DNA of 7,197 nt, from contig JAIRWW010000179.1 of assembly GCA_031268685.1 (NCBI GenBank), positions 1-7,197 of the forward strand. The letters are read 5' to 3'. The DNA is from Azoarcus sp. (GTDB lineage Bacteria > Pseudomonadota > Gammaproteobacteria > Burkholderiales > Rhodocyclaceae). The position numbers and the translations under genes were made by a program. The notes beneath the pieces are model-generated. The model had not been told where the DNA came from. It was given only the letters and a program-made list of their open reading frames with translations, and ran no database searches. The stretch's first letter is position 1. Every line of letters starts with the position of its first letter. Of the stretch, positions 6,091 through 7,197 are shown piece by piece.

Positions 6091-7195
6091 TCAGACGCCT
6101 TGCTTGAGGCTGGCGGCTATGAAATCGTCGAGATCGCCATCGAGCACCGCCTGGGTGTTGCCGACTTCGTAGTTTGTGCGCAAGTCTTTGATCCGGGACT
6201 GGTCGAGCACATAGGAGCGGATCTGGTGCCCCCAGCCGATATCGGATTTGGAGTCTTCGAGCTTTTGCTGTTCGGCCTGGCGCTTGCGCAATTCCAGTTC
6301 GTAGAGGCGGGCGCGCAGCATTTTCATGGCCTCGTCCCTGTTGCGGTGCTGGGAACGGTCGTTCTGGCACTGCACGACTGTGTTGGTCGGGATGTGCGTG
6401 ATGCGCACCGCCGAGTCGGTTTTGTTGATGTGCTGCCCGCCCGCGCCGGAAGCGCGGAAAGTGTCGGTGCGCAGGTCGGCGGGGTTGATTTCGATCTGGA
6501 TGGAGTCGTCGACTTCCGGATAGACGAACACCGAACTGAAACTGGTGTGCCGCCGCGCATTGGAATCGAATGGCGATTTGCGTACAAGGCGGTGGATGCC
6601 GGTTTCGGTGCGCAGATGGCCGTAAGCGTATTCGCCGCTGACTTTGATCGTGCAGTTCTTGATGCCAGCGACTTCGCCCTCGCTTTCTTCGAGCAGTTCG
6701 ACGGTGAAGCCTTTTCTTTCGGCGTAGCGCAGGTACATGCGCTCCAGCATGCCCGTCCAGTCTTGCGCTTCGGTGCCGCCCGCGCCGGACTGGATTTCGA
6801 CGAAGCAGTTTGCCGGGTCCATCGGATGCGAGAACATGCGGCGGAATTCCAGCCTTTCGATGGCCGCCGCCAGTCCGCCCAGATCGCTTTCGACTGCTTC
6901 AAAGGTATCGTCGTCGCTTTCGGCCTGTGCGAGATCGAAAAGCTCTGTCAGGTTGCGCGCTTCGCTGCCGACGGATTTGAGTGTCAGGACAGTGTCTTCG
7001 AGCTGGCGTTTTTCCCGCCCGAGATCCTGTGCGCGCGCGGCATCGTTCCATACCGCCGGGTCTTCCAGGGCGCGGTTGACTTCTTCGAGTTTCGACGCTT
7101 TGGCGTCGTAGTCAAAGATACCTCCGCAGTTCGCGCTCGCGCGCGCTGAGGTCGGCAAGGCGTTCGGCAATGGCGTTTTGGCGTTCTGCTTCCAT
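6091..7195 (-). CDS. prfB: Peptide chain release factor 2 (programmed +1 frameshift)
   Basis: RF2 recognises UGA and UAA and triggers peptide release on the ribosome. The full product is 367 residues, read in two frames: codons 1-27 from ATG 7195 ([20 protein letters not shown] onward to RRYL), then a +1 shift at CTT TGA C into [12 protein letters not shown] and on to TGA 6093-6091. Landmarks in joined numbering: acidic coiled N-domain (about 30-115), [11 protein letters not shown] (136-146), the codon-reading SPF tripeptide (207-209), the catalytic GGQ (252-254), and [15 protein letters not shown] (317-331). Residue 248, equivalent to position 246 of E. coli RF2, is Ala. The gene is complete apart from its upstream region, of which only 2 nt remain. 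It is followed after 10 nt by folP. The frequent partner lysS is not downstream. Confidence 0.97.
   Translation of the reverse strand, partial: WKQNAKTPLPNALPTSARASANCGGIFDYDAKASKLEEVNRALEDPAVWNDAARAQDLGREKRQLEDTVLTLKSVGSEARNLTELFDLAQAESDDDTFEAVESDLGGLAAAIERLEFRRMFSHPMDPANCFVEIQSGAGGTEAQDWTGMLERMYLRYAERKGFTVELLEESEGEVAGIKNCTIKVSGEYAYGHLRTETGIHRLVRKSPFDSNARRHTSFSSVFVYPEVDDSIQIEINPADLRTDTFRASGAGGQHINKTDSAVRITHIPTNTVVQCQNDRSQHRNRDEAMKMLRARLYELELRKRQAEQQKLEDSKSDIGWGHQIRSYVLDQSRIKDLRTNYEVGNTQAVLDGDLDDFIAASLKQGV
7111..7125 (-). promoter_or_regulatory. prfB autoregulatory +1 frameshift site
   Basis: Minus-strand sequence GGAGG TAT CTT TGA C (7125 to 7111) follows codon 24. It has the three known elements: an internal Shine-Dalgarno (GGAGG) three bases before the slip codon, the slippery CTT, and an in-frame TGA followed by C. 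When RF2 is scarce the ribosome pauses at TGA and slips +1 to read GAC (Asp28). When RF2 is abundant, termination yields a 27-residue peptide. Confidence 0.96.
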
Positions 7196-7197
7196 GA

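Noticed and set aside
5617..7149. Long plus-strand open frame of 510 codons
   Set aside because: It lies opposite folP and prfB, whose conserved motifs are unmistakable; it is an antisense shadow produced by GC-rich codon bias.

Overview
The window looks like chromosomal DNA of a GC-rich betaproteobacterium. I base this on the style of the proteins (HrcA, HemH, GlmM, FolP, RF2), on the tight hrcA-hemH pairing, and on an intergenic palindrome of the CCCTTCGACAGGCTCAGGG type that is common in betaproteobacterial genomes. A Rhodocyclales or Accumulibacter-like source would fit, but the sequence does not prove it.

Layout. Plus strand: the C-terminal 199 residues of the heat-shock repressor HrcA (1-600) and, 12 nt later, complete ferrochelatase hemH (613-1650). 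Then comes a gene-free stretch (1651-2027) filled with a palindromic intergenic repeat in several states of decay plus a 3 x 21-bp tandem, ending in AT-rich DNA that probably carries a promoter. Next is a two-gene cassette: an AAA15/COG1106-type ATPase (2028-3293) overlapping by one base an RloB-family gene (3293-3577) that is cut off at about half length. A second copy of the ~76-bp repeat sits exactly at the RloB break (3561-3637), followed by a six-unit perfect-period 22-bp tandem array (3650-3781). Minus strand, converging on that array: prfB (7195-6091, with a programmed +1 frameshift), folP (6080-5226) and glmM (5158-3800), closely spaced and probably one operon.

Biology. The flanks are housekeeping: heme insertion, heat-shock repression, translation termination at UGA/UAA, folate synthesis and the GlcN-6-P to GlcN-1-P step toward UDP-GlcNAc. 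The middle is accessory. An AAA ATPase plus RloB (Toprim-like) pair has the architecture of the RloA/RloB or AbiL-like phage-defence modules. Here the effector has lost its C-terminal half, so the module is probably dead or altered. The ATPase itself looks intact, with Walker A, signature, Walker B and switch His all present.

Most notable: (i) the ~76-bp direct repeats that bracket the defence pair and coincide with the RloB truncation; (ii) a repeat hairpin whose stem bases are swapped on both sides between copies, which is compensatory change; (iii) the 22-bp array of unknown role between convergent genes; (iv) a textbook prfB recoding site; (v) every one of the seven genes ends in TGA.
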